Made by a program: the position numbers and the translations under genes. Shown one piece after another: positions 30,070-39,346 of a stretch of DNA of 64,000 nucleotides. A model generated the notes under the pieces. That model did no database searches, was not told the DNA's origin, and saw only the letters and a program-made list of their open reading frames with translations. Position 1 is the first letter of the stretch. Each line of letters opens with the position of its first letter. The DNA comes from Bacteroidetes bacterium HGW-Bacteroidetes-8 (GTDB lineage Bacteria; Bacteroidota; Bacteroidia; Bacteroidales; UBA932): contig PHCZ01000001.1 of the NCBI GenBank assembly GCA_002840895.1, positions 350,259 to 414,258 on the forward strand, given 5' to 3'.

Positions 30070-31527
30070 ATGGAACACAGTCAAAACCGGAAATCGGACA
30101 TTGGCCTTATAGGGCTTGCAGTTATGGGTGAAAATCTTGTTCTCAATATGGAGAGTAAGGGTTACAAGGTCTCGGTCTATAACAGAACATCAAGCGTTAC
30201 CTACAACTTTCTAAATTCAAGAGCTGCAGGAAAGAGCATCAAAGGGTATGACACTTTGCCGGAGTTTATCGCCTCACTTGAGAGTCCAAAAAGAGTGATG
30301 CTGATGGTGAGAGCCGGTAAACCGGTAGATGATATTATTGAGCAGCTTATTCCGCTTCTCGATAGTGGAGATATAATTATCGACGGTGGAAACTCAAACC
30401 ACTCGGATACCTCCCGCAGGGTTAAATATGCAGAGTCAAAGTCGCTCCTTTATGTTGGAACAGGAGTCTCCGGCGGAGAGGAGGGTGCACTCAGAGGTCC
30501 ATCAATTATGCCCGGTGGCTCTGCTGCTGCCTGGCCACATATAAGCGGAATTTTTCGCAATATTGCTGCCAAAGCAGAGGATGGCTCACCTTGCTGTGAG
30601 TGGACAGGAGAGGGTGGAGCAGGCCACTTTGTTAAGATGGTTCACAACGGGATAGAGTATGGAGATATGCAGCTCATTGCAGAGGCATACTCTGTAATGA
30701 AAGATATGAGCGGTTTTGATAACCCTAAAATGGCCGATCTTTTTGAAAAGTGGAACGGAGGTAAACTTCAGAGCTACCTTATTGAGATTACCTATAAGAT
30801 TCTAAAACATAAAACGAGTGAAGGTGATTATCTGATTGATAAGATTTTGGATGCCGCCGGGCAGAAGGGGACAGGAAAGCTCTCCGTCTTTAATGCTATG
30901 GAACTGGGGCTTCCTTTAAACCTTATCTCGACAGCTGTTTTTGAGAGATCACTCTCCTCCTTAAAGGATTTAAGGGTTGAGGCTTCAAAAATGTATAGCA
31001 GAGTGGCAGGGGAGTTTGAACCGGCCACACAGCAGGAGATTCACGACTCTCTGTACGCCTCTAAACTTGTCTCATATGCACAAGGGTTTGACCTGCTCTC
31101 CAAGGCATCCGAGGAGTTCGGCTGGAAACTGAATCTGGCTGCAATTGCAAAGATTTGGAGGAACGGCTGTATTATAAGGTCCGGATTTCTAAACAAGATA
31201 GCAGATGCCTACACCAGGAATCCTAACCTGAAAAACCTTTTGCTGGATGACTACTTTAGAGCAGAGTTAACAGAAACAGTTCTCTCCTGGCGCACTTTAA
31301 CAGCAAAAGCTTCACTGGCAGGGCTCTCACTCCCTGCATTTTCATCTGCACTCAACTACTTTTACTCTCTTACATCTGCCAAATCCCCGGCAAATATGAT
31401 TCAGGCTCAGAGAGATTTCTTTGGAGCTCATACATTTGAGCGGGTAGACAGAGAGAGAGGCGAATTTTTTCACGAGAACTGGACAGGTGAAGGCGGAGAT
31501 ACAAGTTCCGGAGTCTATAATGTTTAA
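30070..31527 (+). CDS. gnd: 6-phosphogluconate dehydrogenase, decarboxylating
   Basis: The 485-residue enzyme makes ribulose 5-phosphate, CO2 and NADPH from 6-phosphogluconate. The NADP-binding start is GLIGLAVMGENLVLNMESKGY-like. The substrate segments GTGVSGGEEGALRGPSIMPGG and VKMVHNGIEYGDMQLIAEAY and the C-terminal QAQRDFFGAHTFERVDRERG are all conserved. It is the first gene of the oxidative pentose phosphate operon gnd-zwf-pgl. A TATATTTA near-match to the -7 consensus is at 30045-30052. Confidence 0.97.
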   Translation: MEHSQNRKSDIGLIGLAVMGENLVLNMESKGYKVSVYNRTSSVTYNFLNSRAAGKSIKGYDTLPEFIASLESPKRVMLMVRAGKPVDDIIEQLIPLLDSGDIIIDGGNSNHSDTSRRVKYAESKSLLYVGTGVSGGEEGALRGPSIMPGGSAAAWPHISGIFRNIAAKAEDGSPCCEWTGEGGAGHFVKMVHNGIEYGDMQLIAEAYSVMKDMSGFDNPKMADLFEKWNGGKLQSYLIEITYKILKHKTSEGDYLIDKILDAAGQKGTGKLSVFNAMELGLPLNLISTAVFERSLSSLKDLRVEASKMYSRVAGEFEPATQQEIHDSLYASKLVSYAQGFDLLSKASEEFGWKLNLAAIAKIWRNGCIIRSGFLNKIADAYTRNPNLKNLLLDDYFRAELTETVLSWRTLTAKASLAGLSLPAFSSALNYFYSLTSAKSPANMIQAQRDFFGAHTFERVDRERGEFFHENWTGEGGDTSSGVYNV

Positions 31528-31542
31528 CTGAGTGAGAGAATA

Positions 31543-33033
31543 ATGGATAGTCAAATAGTAATTATTTTCGGGGGATCCGGAGACCTCACTAAAAGGAAGC
31601 TTATTCCTGCACTTTACAAATTGTACGAGAGAGGGGTTCTAAAAGAGGGGTATGCAATTCTTGGGGTAGGTAGGAGTAAGTTTTCGGATTTACAATTCAG
31701 GGAGGAGCTTATCTCAGGTGGAGATTATAGCGATAGTAGTTTTTTTAATAACCTCTTTTACCTTTCAATGGATTCCTCAAACCCGGCAGAGTACACCCTA
31801 TTAAAAGAGAGGTTGAGCAAGTTTAAAAGTAATAATTACCTCTTTTATTTAGCCACACCACCCTCTATGTATGAGATAATTCCTCAGAATCTCAAGCTTT
31901 CCGGACTCAATCTTGAACAACCTCTAGATAAAGCCCTTAAGAGTGGCAGCAGACGAGTTATTGTAGAGAAGCCGTTTGGGTATGACCTTGAGAGTGCTGT
32001 AAGGATGAACTCTGTTCTGAAGGGTGTATTCAAAGAGAAGCAGATATATCGTATAGACCACTATCTGGGAAAGGAGACTGTACAGAATATTCTTGCCCTA
32101 AGGTTTGCAAACAGCATATTTGAACCAATCTGGAACAGGCACTACATAGACAGAGTGGAGATCACTGCTGTAGAGAATATGGGAATAGAGAACAGAGGAG
32201 GGTACTATGATGGCGTAGGGGCGTTGAGGGATATGGTTCAAAACCACCTTATACAGCTTCTTGCTCTTGTTGCAATGGAGCCTCCTGTTCTATTTGCAGA
32301 GCAGGAGTTCCGGGATGAGGTGGCTAAGGTCTATAAGTCTCTAAAACCTCTCTCTAAAGATGAAATTCCGGAGAGGGTAGTGAGAGGGCAGTATATTGCC
32401 GGCGAGAAGCGGGGAGAGATGGCAAAAGGTTATCGTATGGAGAGGGGTGTAGATGAGGCATCCCATACTGAGACATTTTTGGCAATGAAGGTTAACATCT
32501 CTAACTGGAGGTGGGAGGGAGTACCGTTTTACATTAGAACAGGTAAGCAGATGCCCACTAAGGTGACAGAGATTATTATACATTTTAAACAGACCCCTCA
32601 CAGGCTGTTCAGCTGCAGGGATGATTGCCCTGCTCAGAACCAGCTTATAATAAGAATACAACCGAACGAAGGGATGGTAATCAAGTTTGATGTAAAGGTA
32701 CCAGGAAGTGGTTTTAATGTACAGCAGGTACCTATGGACTTTAGTTACGATAAACTTGCTCAGCTGACTGACGGAGATGCATATTCAAGGCTGCTAGAGG
32801 AGTGTCTAAATGGAGACAGCACTCTCTTTACACGAAGTGATGCAGTTGAAGCCAGCTGGAGATACTTCGATCCAATACTCAGGTTTTGGGAAGAGAATCC
32901 AAACACCCCGCTTCACGGCTACCCTGCAGGAAGCTGGGGACCACTGGAGAGTGAAAAGATAATAGAGGTTGAGGGCAAATGGACAAATCCTTGTAAAAAC
33001 CTTACAAATACAAATCTATACTGCGAGTTATAA
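31543..33033 (+). CDS. zwf: Glucose-6-phosphate 1-dehydrogenase
   Basis: The 496-residue enzyme makes 6-phosphogluconolactone and NADPH. It has the Rossmann motif IFGGSGDLTKRKL (residues 8-20), EKPFGYDLESA, and the active-site segment RIDHYLGKE (170-178) with catalytic His173. The conserved end NPCKNLTNTNLYCEL is intact. It lies 15 bp after gnd and directly before pgl. Confidence 0.97.
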   Translation: MDSQIVIIFGGSGDLTKRKLIPALYKLYERGVLKEGYAILGVGRSKFSDLQFREELISGGDYSDSSFFNNLFYLSMDSSNPAEYTLLKERLSKFKSNNYLFYLATPPSMYEIIPQNLKLSGLNLEQPLDKALKSGSRRVIVEKPFGYDLESAVRMNSVLKGVFKEKQIYRIDHYLGKETVQNILALRFANSIFEPIWNRHYIDRVEITAVENMGIENRGGYYDGVGALRDMVQNHLIQLLALVAMEPPVLFAEQEFRDEVAKVYKSLKPLSKDEIPERVVRGQYIAGEKRGEMAKGYRMERGVDEASHTETFLAMKVNISNWRWEGVPFYIRTGKQMPTKVTEIIIHFKQTPHRLFSCRDDCPAQNQLIIRIQPNEGMVIKFDVKVPGSGFNVQQVPMDFSYDKLAQLTDGDAYSRLLEECLNGDSTLFTRSDAVEASWRYFDPILRFWEENPNTPLHGYPAGSWGPLESEKIIEVEGKWTNPCKNLTNTNLYCEL

Positions 33034-33034
33034 T

Positions 33035-33733
33035 ATGGACAGAGGTAGTGAACTCACAATGCTTATAGCATCTATGGTTAAAGAGAAGCTACTCCAAAGC
33101 AGCAACTCATCTAACCGGGAGGCTCTCTTCTCACTTGCAATCTCCGGAGGTGGCTCGCCGGCCGTGCTATTTGAACTCTGGGCAACAGAGTGGGCAGAAA
33201 AGATTCCCTGGGAGAGTGTTGCATTTTTTTGGGTAGATGAGAGAGCTGTCCCGCCGGATGACCCGATGAGCAACTATGGGATGGCTAAGCGACTGCTCTT
33301 TGACAGATTACCCATATCCGGTAATAATCTATACCGGATAGCAGGCGAAAGGGACCCTATTGATGAGGCTTTAAGGTACTCCTCTCTGGTAGAGAGTATT
33401 TTACCTGTTAAGGAGGGGATACCTCAGTTTGATTTAATTATTCTAGGAGTGGGAGAAGATGGCCACACAGCCTCAATTTTTCCCGGACAGGAGCATCTTT
33501 ACCATCCAAAATGCTCCTACTCAACCAGTGTTAACCCACACAACGGACAGAGTCGTATTACAATGACAGGCACCACAATACTAAACGCAAGAAAGAGCAT
33601 CTTCTATCTTAGGGGAGAGTCTAAAAGAGAGACTATAAAATTAATTACGTCCAACATAGGCAACAGAGAGTATCCTGCAGCATATTTTCTGAAGTTTCTT
33701 AAAGAGGAGTCTATATTCTGGGACGAAAGATGA
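33035..33733 (+). CDS. pgl: 6-phosphogluconolactonase
   Basis: The 232-residue enzyme hydrolyses 6-phosphogluconolactone, between the Zwf and Gnd steps. The family motifs LAISGGGSPAVLFELWA, FFWVDERAVPPDDPMSNYGMA and GVGEDGHTASIFPG are clear. The ATG at 33035 follows the zwf stop by one base. The frame is open back to TTG 32969, and the extra translation contains IQIYTASYN, which resembles the first beta-strand of this family. A start inside zwf is therefore possible. Confidence 0.93.
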   Translation: MDRGSELTMLIASMVKEKLLQSSNSSNREALFSLAISGGGSPAVLFELWATEWAEKIPWESVAFFWVDERAVPPDDPMSNYGMAKRLLFDRLPISGNNLYRIAGERDPIDEALRYSSLVESILPVKEGIPQFDLIILGVGEDGHTASIFPGQEHLYHPKCSYSTSVNPHNGQSRITMTGTTILNARKSIFYLRGESKRETIKLITSNIGNREYPAAYFLKFLKEESIFWDER

Positions 33734-33772
33734 TTCTATTTATTTATACCTTTATAACCTAAAAAAAAGCAT

Positions 33773-36211
33773 ATGAGAAAACTATTTACCCTTCTGTTGG
33801 CAATTGCCGCTCTACTCCTGTTGTACCCGCTTCCGGCAGCGGCTCAGGAAAATCTTAATTATCAGAAACCTCCTAAAGAGATACTGGATCTTGTAGATTA
33901 TGAGAGAGCCCCATCTGTGAGAATGGACTCGAAAAAAGAGTATATGATTCTCACCTACAGAGATACATACAACTCACTGGAGGCACTTAACCAGCAGGAG
34001 ATGAGGCTTGCCGGCCTTAGAATTAATCCTGTAACCAACACTTCGACAGAAGTGCAATACAGTAACAACATAAAGGTGAGAAAGCTTTCGCAAAGCGAGG
34101 AGATTCAGGTGAGCGGACTGCCCGTAAACCCACAGATAGCAAATATGCAACCTTCGCCTGACGAGAGGTATGTGGCTTTTACAATTACAACCCCCAAAGG
34201 GGTAGAGCTTTGGGTGCTGGATGTTTTTGCAGCAACTGCAAAGAGAATATCAGGACCGATAATTAACTGTAATATAGACAACCCTATAAGTTGGCTCAAG
34301 GATAGCAAATCAATTCTTGCAAGGGTACTTCCATCCAATAGAGGTGAGATTTTGAACGAGAAGATGAATCTCCCTGCAGGACCGATAATCTCTGTAAGTG
34401 AAGGAAGAGAGTCTCAAAACAGAACATATCAGGACCTGCTCAAGAACAGACAAGATGAACTCAATTTTGAGACTTTAGTAAGGTCCCAACTCTATATCTA
34501 TAATATTGATTCAGGTGATAGTAAGGTTTTTATGAATGCTGCCCTGTATGCAGGAGAGAGTGTATCTCCTGACGGAAACTATGTTATGATCACAACCATC
34601 GAGAGGCCCTACTCATACATTGTTCCGATGAACAGATTCCCTCAAAAAACTATTGTCTACACAATTGACGGTAAATTTGTTAAGCAGGTAAATGATGTTC
34701 CCCTTACGGAGATTACCCTTAAAGGTAACTCAGCAACCAGAACAGGTAAACGATCTATGAACTGGCGTGCAGATAAACCCTCAACCTTAGTCTTTGTTGA
34801 GGCTCTGGACGGAGGAGATCCCTCAAAAGCTGCCGAGTTTAGAGACGAGCTTTTCCAGTGGGAGGCCCCTTTTGACACCGCGCCTAAATCTATGGCAAAG
34901 GTACCTCAGAGGTTTACCAGAATCTTTTGGGGAGATGATAGATATGCGATATTTGCAGATAGCTGGGGTGATACCAGAAACACAAAGTCCTACCTCTTTA
35001 ACCCACAAGATCCATCGGTTAAACCTATTGTGATTTCGGACAGAAACAACCAGGATATATACTCAGATCCCGGAACCATTTTCAACAAAAGAGGTGTTTA
35101 TGGTACAAATGTTATGTCGATAGAGGGAGACAACATCTACCTTATAGGAGACGGATTCACAAAAGATGGTCAGTTCCCTTTTATAGATGAACTCAACCTT
35201 AAGACACTTTTAAAGAGAAGAGTCTATCAATCAAAATATACCGATAAGAAAGAGGATATTATCTCTATTGAGAATCTTAAGAAAGGGTTAGTAATGGTGA
35301 TGATTCAGTCAAAAAATGAGTTCCCTAACTACTATATGAGAGATTTCAAAAGAAAGGGAGATAATCTTACACAGATCACATTCTTTAAAAACCCGTTCGA
35401 GAGCATTGCAAATGTTCACAAAGAGGTCATTAAATATATGAGAAATGACGGAGTTGAACTCTCAGGTACTCTGTATCTGCCTGTAGGTTATGATAAAGAG
35501 AAAAAGGAGAAGATGCCGCTGCTTATATGGGCATACCCAAGAGAGTTCAAGGATGTATCGTCTGCCAGCCAGAGCAATCAAAACCCGAATCTCTTTACAA
35601 CACCATCTTATGGTTCATTTGTATACTGGGTAACCAGAGGGTATGTTGTACTCCACGATGCAGCATTCCCGATAATAGGTGAGGGGAAAACCGAACCTAA
35701 CGACACCTTTATTGAGCAGCTCATTGCCAATGCCCAGGCTGCCATAGATGCAGTTGACAGGCTTGGCTATATTGATAGAACTAAAGTTGCAATAGGGGGG
35801 CACTCATACGGAGCTTTTATGACTGCAAATCTTTTAACATACTGCGATCTGTTTGCCTGTGGCATTGCCAGGAGTGGTGCCTATAACCGTACATTAACTC
35901 CGTTCGGCTTCCAGAGTGAGCAAAGAAATTACTGGGATGCGCCAGATGTTTATACCAGAATGTCTCCTTTTATGAACGCTGCCAAGATGAAGACCCCAAT
36001 TTTGTTGGTTCACGGTGAGGCAGATAACAACCCTGGCACCTTTACCCTGCAGACAGAGCGCTACTTCCAGGCTTTAAAGGGACTTGGAGCACCTGCCAGA
36101 ATGGTAATCCTTCCAAAAGAGAGCCACAGTTATACAGCCAAGGAGAACATTCTGCATCTTTTATGGGAGCAAGATCAGTTCCTGGAGAAGCACCTTAAAG
36201 GGAAAAAATAG
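33773..36211 (+). CDS. Exported S9-family (prolyl oligopeptidase-type) peptidase
   Basis: The 812-residue protein has a signal peptide (about 1-24, ending AAAQ). A beta-propeller region follows (about 60-560), then an alpha/beta-hydrolase domain. The catalytic triad can be placed at Ser678 (GGHSYGAF), Asp751 (HGEADNNPG) and His785 (KESHSYT). It resembles the glutamyl- or dipeptidyl-type S9 peptidases of Bacteroidetes that cleave peptides in the periplasm. The exact specificity is not clear. It lies 39 bp after pgl, but probably has a separate role. Confidence 0.93.
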   Translation: MRKLFTLLLAIAALLLLYPLPAAAQENLNYQKPPKEILDLVDYERAPSVRMDSKKEYMILTYRDTYNSLEALNQQEMRLAGLRINPVTNTSTEVQYSNNIKVRKLSQSEEIQVSGLPVNPQIANMQPSPDERYVAFTITTPKGVELWVLDVFAATAKRISGPIINCNIDNPISWLKDSKSILARVLPSNRGEILNEKMNLPAGPIISVSEGRESQNRTYQDLLKNRQDELNFETLVRSQLYIYNIDSGDSKVFMNAALYAGESVSPDGNYVMITTIERPYSYIVPMNRFPQKTIVYTIDGKFVKQVNDVPLTEITLKGNSATRTGKRSMNWRADKPSTLVFVEALDGGDPSKAAEFRDELFQWEAPFDTAPKSMAKVPQRFTRIFWGDDRYAIFADSWGDTRNTKSYLFNPQDPSVKPIVISDRNNQDIYSDPGTIFNKRGVYGTNVMSIEGDNIYLIGDGFTKDGQFPFIDELNLKTLLKRRVYQSKYTDKKEDIISIENLKKGLVMVMIQSKNEFPNYYMRDFKRKGDNLTQITFFKNPFESIANVHKEVIKYMRNDGVELSGTLYLPVGYDKEKKEKMPLLIWAYPREFKDVSSASQSNQNPNLFTTPSYGSFVYWVTRGYVVLHDAAFPIIGEGKTEPNDTFIEQLIANAQAAIDAVDRLGYIDRTKVAIGGHSYGAFMTANLLTYCDLFACGIARSGAYNRTLTPFGFQSEQRNYWDAPDVYTRMSPFMNAAKMKTPILLVHGEADNNPGTFTLQTERYFQALKGLGAPARMVILPKESHSYTAKENILHLLWEQDQFLEKHLKGKK

Positions 36212-36227
36212 AGTTGAATCTCTATTT
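36206..36227. terminator. Hairpin formed by two convergent stop regions
   Basis: An 8-bp perfect stem (36206-36213 with 36220-36227, 6-nt loop) covers both the stop codon of the S9 peptidase gene and that of the convergent lipoprotein gene. A-rich and T-rich flanks would let it act both ways. It is short, so its strength is uncertain. Confidence 0.5.
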
Positions 36228-36725
36228 GACAACCAGCTTATTTGAGCTGCTATGCAGCACTTTTGTGAGCAGAGGTGTCACCCCTCTTTGATCCTTGACC
36301 GCTGCTCTAAAACTGTACTCACCTGCAGAGGCATCAAATTTTAAGGAGAACTTTTTTATATGGTTATCTAAACTCCCCACAACAGGGGGCTGAGGCTGCA
36401 GAACTCTTTCTGCAACCTCAGTTCCGTTTTTAATAATATAGATAATGAGCTCCCTCTCTCCCCAGTTGTGGGCAATAAATACATACTCCATCTTCTCTAT
36501 CATCCAGGAGCCGTTTATGTAGTTTATCTCACCCTTCTCAACTGATCCCGGAAAGGTGAGATTTACGTATGGCTCATCCATATAGAGGAGATAGTTGTCG
36601 GATGGATTTTCAGAAAAAGTAAGGGCGTTCCAGGTTGGGTACTCTATGTTTACCTCTTTACTGCAGGAGAGCATTATTGCAGATACCAGCAGAGAGATTG
36701 TCAGATAAAGGTTTAATTTTTTCAT
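36222..36725 (-). CDS. Lipoprotein of the fimbrial cluster, unknown family
   Basis: The 167-residue product has a lipobox (AIMLSC, Cys21) and a beta-rich body with no motif I recognise. Its last part (KFDASAGEYSFRAAVKDQRG) looks like an Ig-like or jelly-roll strand pattern. It is the last gene of the minus-strand fimbrial operon, 53 bp after the interrupted Big_2 gene. It may be an accessory or tip component; function is inferred only from position. Confidence 0.75.
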   Translation of the reverse strand: MKKLNLYLTISLLVSAIMLSCSKEVNIEYPTWNALTFSENPSDNYLLYMDEPYVNLTFPGSVEKGEINYINGSWMIEKMEYVFIAHNWGERELIIYIIKNGTEVAERVLQPQPPVVGSLDNHIKKFSLKFDASAGEYSFRAAVKDQRGVTPLLTKVLHSSSNKLVVK

Positions 36726-36778
36726 AATAGTTGGTTTAAATGTTAATTAATTATTGCTAGGGTCAAAATGTTTCTCTC

Positions 36779-37186
36779 TTACCAGGTTATATGGTATAGG
36801 CTCGTATATACACTTCCCGGTATAACTGTATAGCTAAACGAACTTACAGCATTAATAATCTGCGCCTCGCTCATAGGAGATGAGAAGCTGAATATTTGTG
36901 TAATCCCGTTTATGTATATCCCCGGTGAGTCATTATTATTTGCATTGTTTAGTACGAGAGTGGTTGTCCCGGAAGTTTGAATACCGTTATACAAATATGA
37001 ATAGTTGACACCTACCGAAATAAATGGTGAGATTGAGTTTACTATAGACATATTTGACGGGATACTCATATTTACCCTAGCATATAGAATAATATCCGCA
37101 CCGATAATTTCGTCTGTATTCTGGTCGTAACTATAAATTTCATTAGTACTTACATTTACCGAAAGTGGAAGATATACACTCAAAAC
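36779..37186 (-). pseudogene. In-frame downstream remnant of the Big_2 adhesin gene
   Basis: This segment continues the frame of the 37187-39346 gene directly past its TGA (37187-37189). It encodes about 135 residues that complete the fourth Big_2 repeat (VLSVYLPLSV), followed by about 120 residues of a beta-rich domain ending HITW. It has no ATG at its start (only a TTG two codons after the stop) and no promoter-like sequence. It is best read as the 3' part of one 855-codon gene split by a stop codon. An independently translated protein is less likely. Confidence 0.7.
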
Positions 37187-39346
37187 TCACTGGGCTGTTA
37201 CTCCGCTTAAAACATTTTTGGCAGTTATAACGGTAACTCCAAACTCTTTTGCTACTATTAATCCGCTGTTAATATCTACTGATGCAACAGATTCGTCCGA
37301 TGATATCCACTCAATGCTCTTATCGGTTGCGTTTAGAGGATAGATGTTGGCTGAGAGTTGCCCGCTCTCCCCTTTGTCAAGTTTTAATGAGGTATGATTT
37401 AGAGAAATTGTAGTTACAGGGATATTTGGACTCTCTACTGTTAAATTGCAGGTTGCAGAGTGACCTCCATCTGAAGTTGTAACGGTGATGATACAGTTCC
37501 CGGGATTTACCGAAGTGATTACCCCTTCCAAGACTGTTGCAACCGATGAGTTGGAGCTGCTCCAGATTACCGTTTTGTTCGTTGCATTTGAGGGTAAAAT
37601 ACTTGCAATTAACGTAGTTTTAGCTCCTGAGCTTAATAGAGTGGCAGCGCTTCTATCCAGAGAAACGCCACTTACCGGAACGACAGGTGCAACTACATTC
37701 ACTATGCAACTGCGGTTAATTCCATTTGCAGTTGCCCGTATTGTTGTAACTGAGGTGATGTTTCCGGCAGTTACAACACCTGCAGATGTTACATAGGCTA
37801 CAGAACTGTTGTCGCTGCTCCATACAGGGGTGGTTGTAGGTGATGTTTCGAATCCTATAGAGAGACTCTCCCCATATCTAAGTGTGATACTTGTTAAGTT
37901 TAAATTGAAGACCCTCTCTAACACTGTTATATAGCAGGTTGCAGAATAGCCCCCCTGGAGAGTTGTTGCAACAATAGATCCGTATCCTGCATTTACAGCT
38001 GTCACTATGCCGGTTGCGTCTATCTGGGCTACACTGTTGTTGCCGGAACTCCAGATAATATCTTTAACGGATGCATCCCAGGGCAGAACCTGTGCAGCAA
38101 CCAGATGGACGTCATCTTTGTAGAGTGTAAGTGAAGACGGCGATATTGTAATTCCTGTAACAGCAATTTGGGGCGGATCATAGAGAAAATTTGCAGTGTA
38201 GTTTTTATTGCAGGTAACAGCACTTATAATGGGAGACCACCCTGTAAAGAGATAGTTTGGGTTTGGCACTGCCAGCAAACAGGGGAGATCGCCGTGATAA
38301 TAGTATCCCGCTCCATATACAACTCCTCCAATTTCTGGCGAAGCAGATGTTGATATAAGATATGATACGTTTGTCAGATTACTCACATCTACTCTCCAGG
38401 AGGACTCATTTATTGCAGATCCGGTAAATAGTATTGTCTCCTTATAGTGTGTCTCCCGTACAACATCAAAGTTGTTAGTAGTGTTCTCTCCCAAAAAGCT
38501 CCGGTATTTTATCACTCCGGTTTTTGCAGGACTTGTGTAATTTGCGGTAATTTCCAGATATGAACAGATATTACTCTTATTTCCTGCATATTTCAATGAT
38601 GGTATAGAGTTGCTGCCAATATCTCCCTGCATATTTTCAAAGAGATATATCGCAGACGCAGATTCGTGATTGAGCGGCTCAAGATTCGTAGTTATATAGT
38701 CTCCATCAGTAACAATTTGAGAGAGTCCGGGGGAGTTATTGCCAAAAAGCTTCACAGATAGAGGTGCATTTTTTAGCTGAATCTTTGTTATCTCGAGCGA
38801 TATAGCTTCGTTGAGCTGGTCTCTGTTAAAGAGTACTGTTACCTTTGCAATAACTCTCTTCAACAATATAGATACAGAGTTTTGACTCTCTGTTATGTTT
38901 ACATTTGCAAAACCGGTAAATAACACTCCATTTGTCTGGGAGTGCATTGTAGCTGTTTTTGCACTCCAAAGAGAGTCGATTTTGGTGTAATTTGATTTAT
39001 CTATTTCTCCGCTGTTAGCAATCACGGCAACAGTAATCTCACCCATTGGTACATCTATATCAATATTGCCACTATTTGCTGAGTAACAGTGAAATCTCTT
39101 CTCTCCCGATGAGTCATACACCAAAACATTGTAATTTGAGATTATATCGTTTATATTGAGTGTTTTTGTCTCTAGGGTATAAGTTTTACAAATTTCAATT
39201 CTAACCCTCCTTACCCCGGCAGAAACCCTGCTAACGACCCTCTCTCCACCTTCCTCTGTTATAATCTCTGAGCTCTCCTTGCTGCACGAGAACGATAAAA
39301 ACAGAACCAAAGAGAGTATTAACCGATACTTGATAACTTCTTTCAT
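37187..39346 (-). CDS. Surface lipoprotein: fimbrillin-like N-part, InlB-type repeat, four Big_2 domains; ends at an in-frame TGA
   Basis: The 719-residue protein starts with a lipobox (LSFSC, Cys21). It has an Mfa/fimbrillin-like region (about 40-325), a divergent InlB B-repeat (GAGYYYHGDLPCLLAVPNPN and YLFTGWSPII, about 340-390), then bacterial Ig-like group 2 repeats from about residue 395. Three complete repeats end with Cys in the same spot (SATCYITV, RSCIVNV, SATCNLTV). The fourth reads GVTAQ and then TGA followed by VLSV. The stop therefore replaces the conserved Cys codon, one base away from TGC or TGT. The gene overlaps its upstream neighbour by ATGA. It is a probable adhesin at the tip or base of the fimbria. 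Confidence 0.85.
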   Translation of the reverse strand: MKEVIKYRLILSLVLFLSFSCSKESSEIITEEGGERVVSRVSAGVRRVRIEICKTYTLETKTLNINDIISNYNVLVYDSSGEKRFHCYSANSGNIDIDVPMGEITVAVIANSGEIDKSNYTKIDSLWSAKTATMHSQTNGVLFTGFANVNITESQNSVSILLKRVIAKVTVLFNRDQLNEAISLEITKIQLKNAPLSVKLFGNNSPGLSQIVTDGDYITTNLEPLNHESASAIYLFENMQGDIGSNSIPSLKYAGNKSNICSYLEITANYTSPAKTGVIKYRSFLGENTTNNFDVVRETHYKETILFTGSAINESSWRVDVSNLTNVSYLISTSASPEIGGVVYGAGYYYHGDLPCLLAVPNPNYLFTGWSPIISAVTCNKNYTANFLYDPPQIAVTGITISPSSLTLYKDDVHLVAAQVLPWDASVKDIIWSSGNNSVAQIDATGIVTAVNAGYGSIVATTLQGGYSATCYITVLERVFNLNLTSITLRYGESLSIGFETSPTTTPVWSSDNSSVAYVTSAGVVTAGNITSVTTIRATANGINRSCIVNVVAPVVPVSGVSLDRSAATLLSSGAKTTLIASILPSNATNKTVIWSSSNSSVATVLEGVITSVNPGNCIITVTTSDGGHSATCNLTVESPNIPVTTISLNHTSLKLDKGESGQLSANIYPLNATDKSIEWISSDESVASVDINSGLIVAKEFGVTVITAKNVLSGVTAQ

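Noticed and set aside
37187..37189. UGA recoding as selenocysteine or Trp
   Set aside because: Several other genes here end normally in TGA (recG, tpiA, the AddA-like gene), and no SECIS-like hairpin is evident right after the codon. Simple nonsense mutation is more likely.
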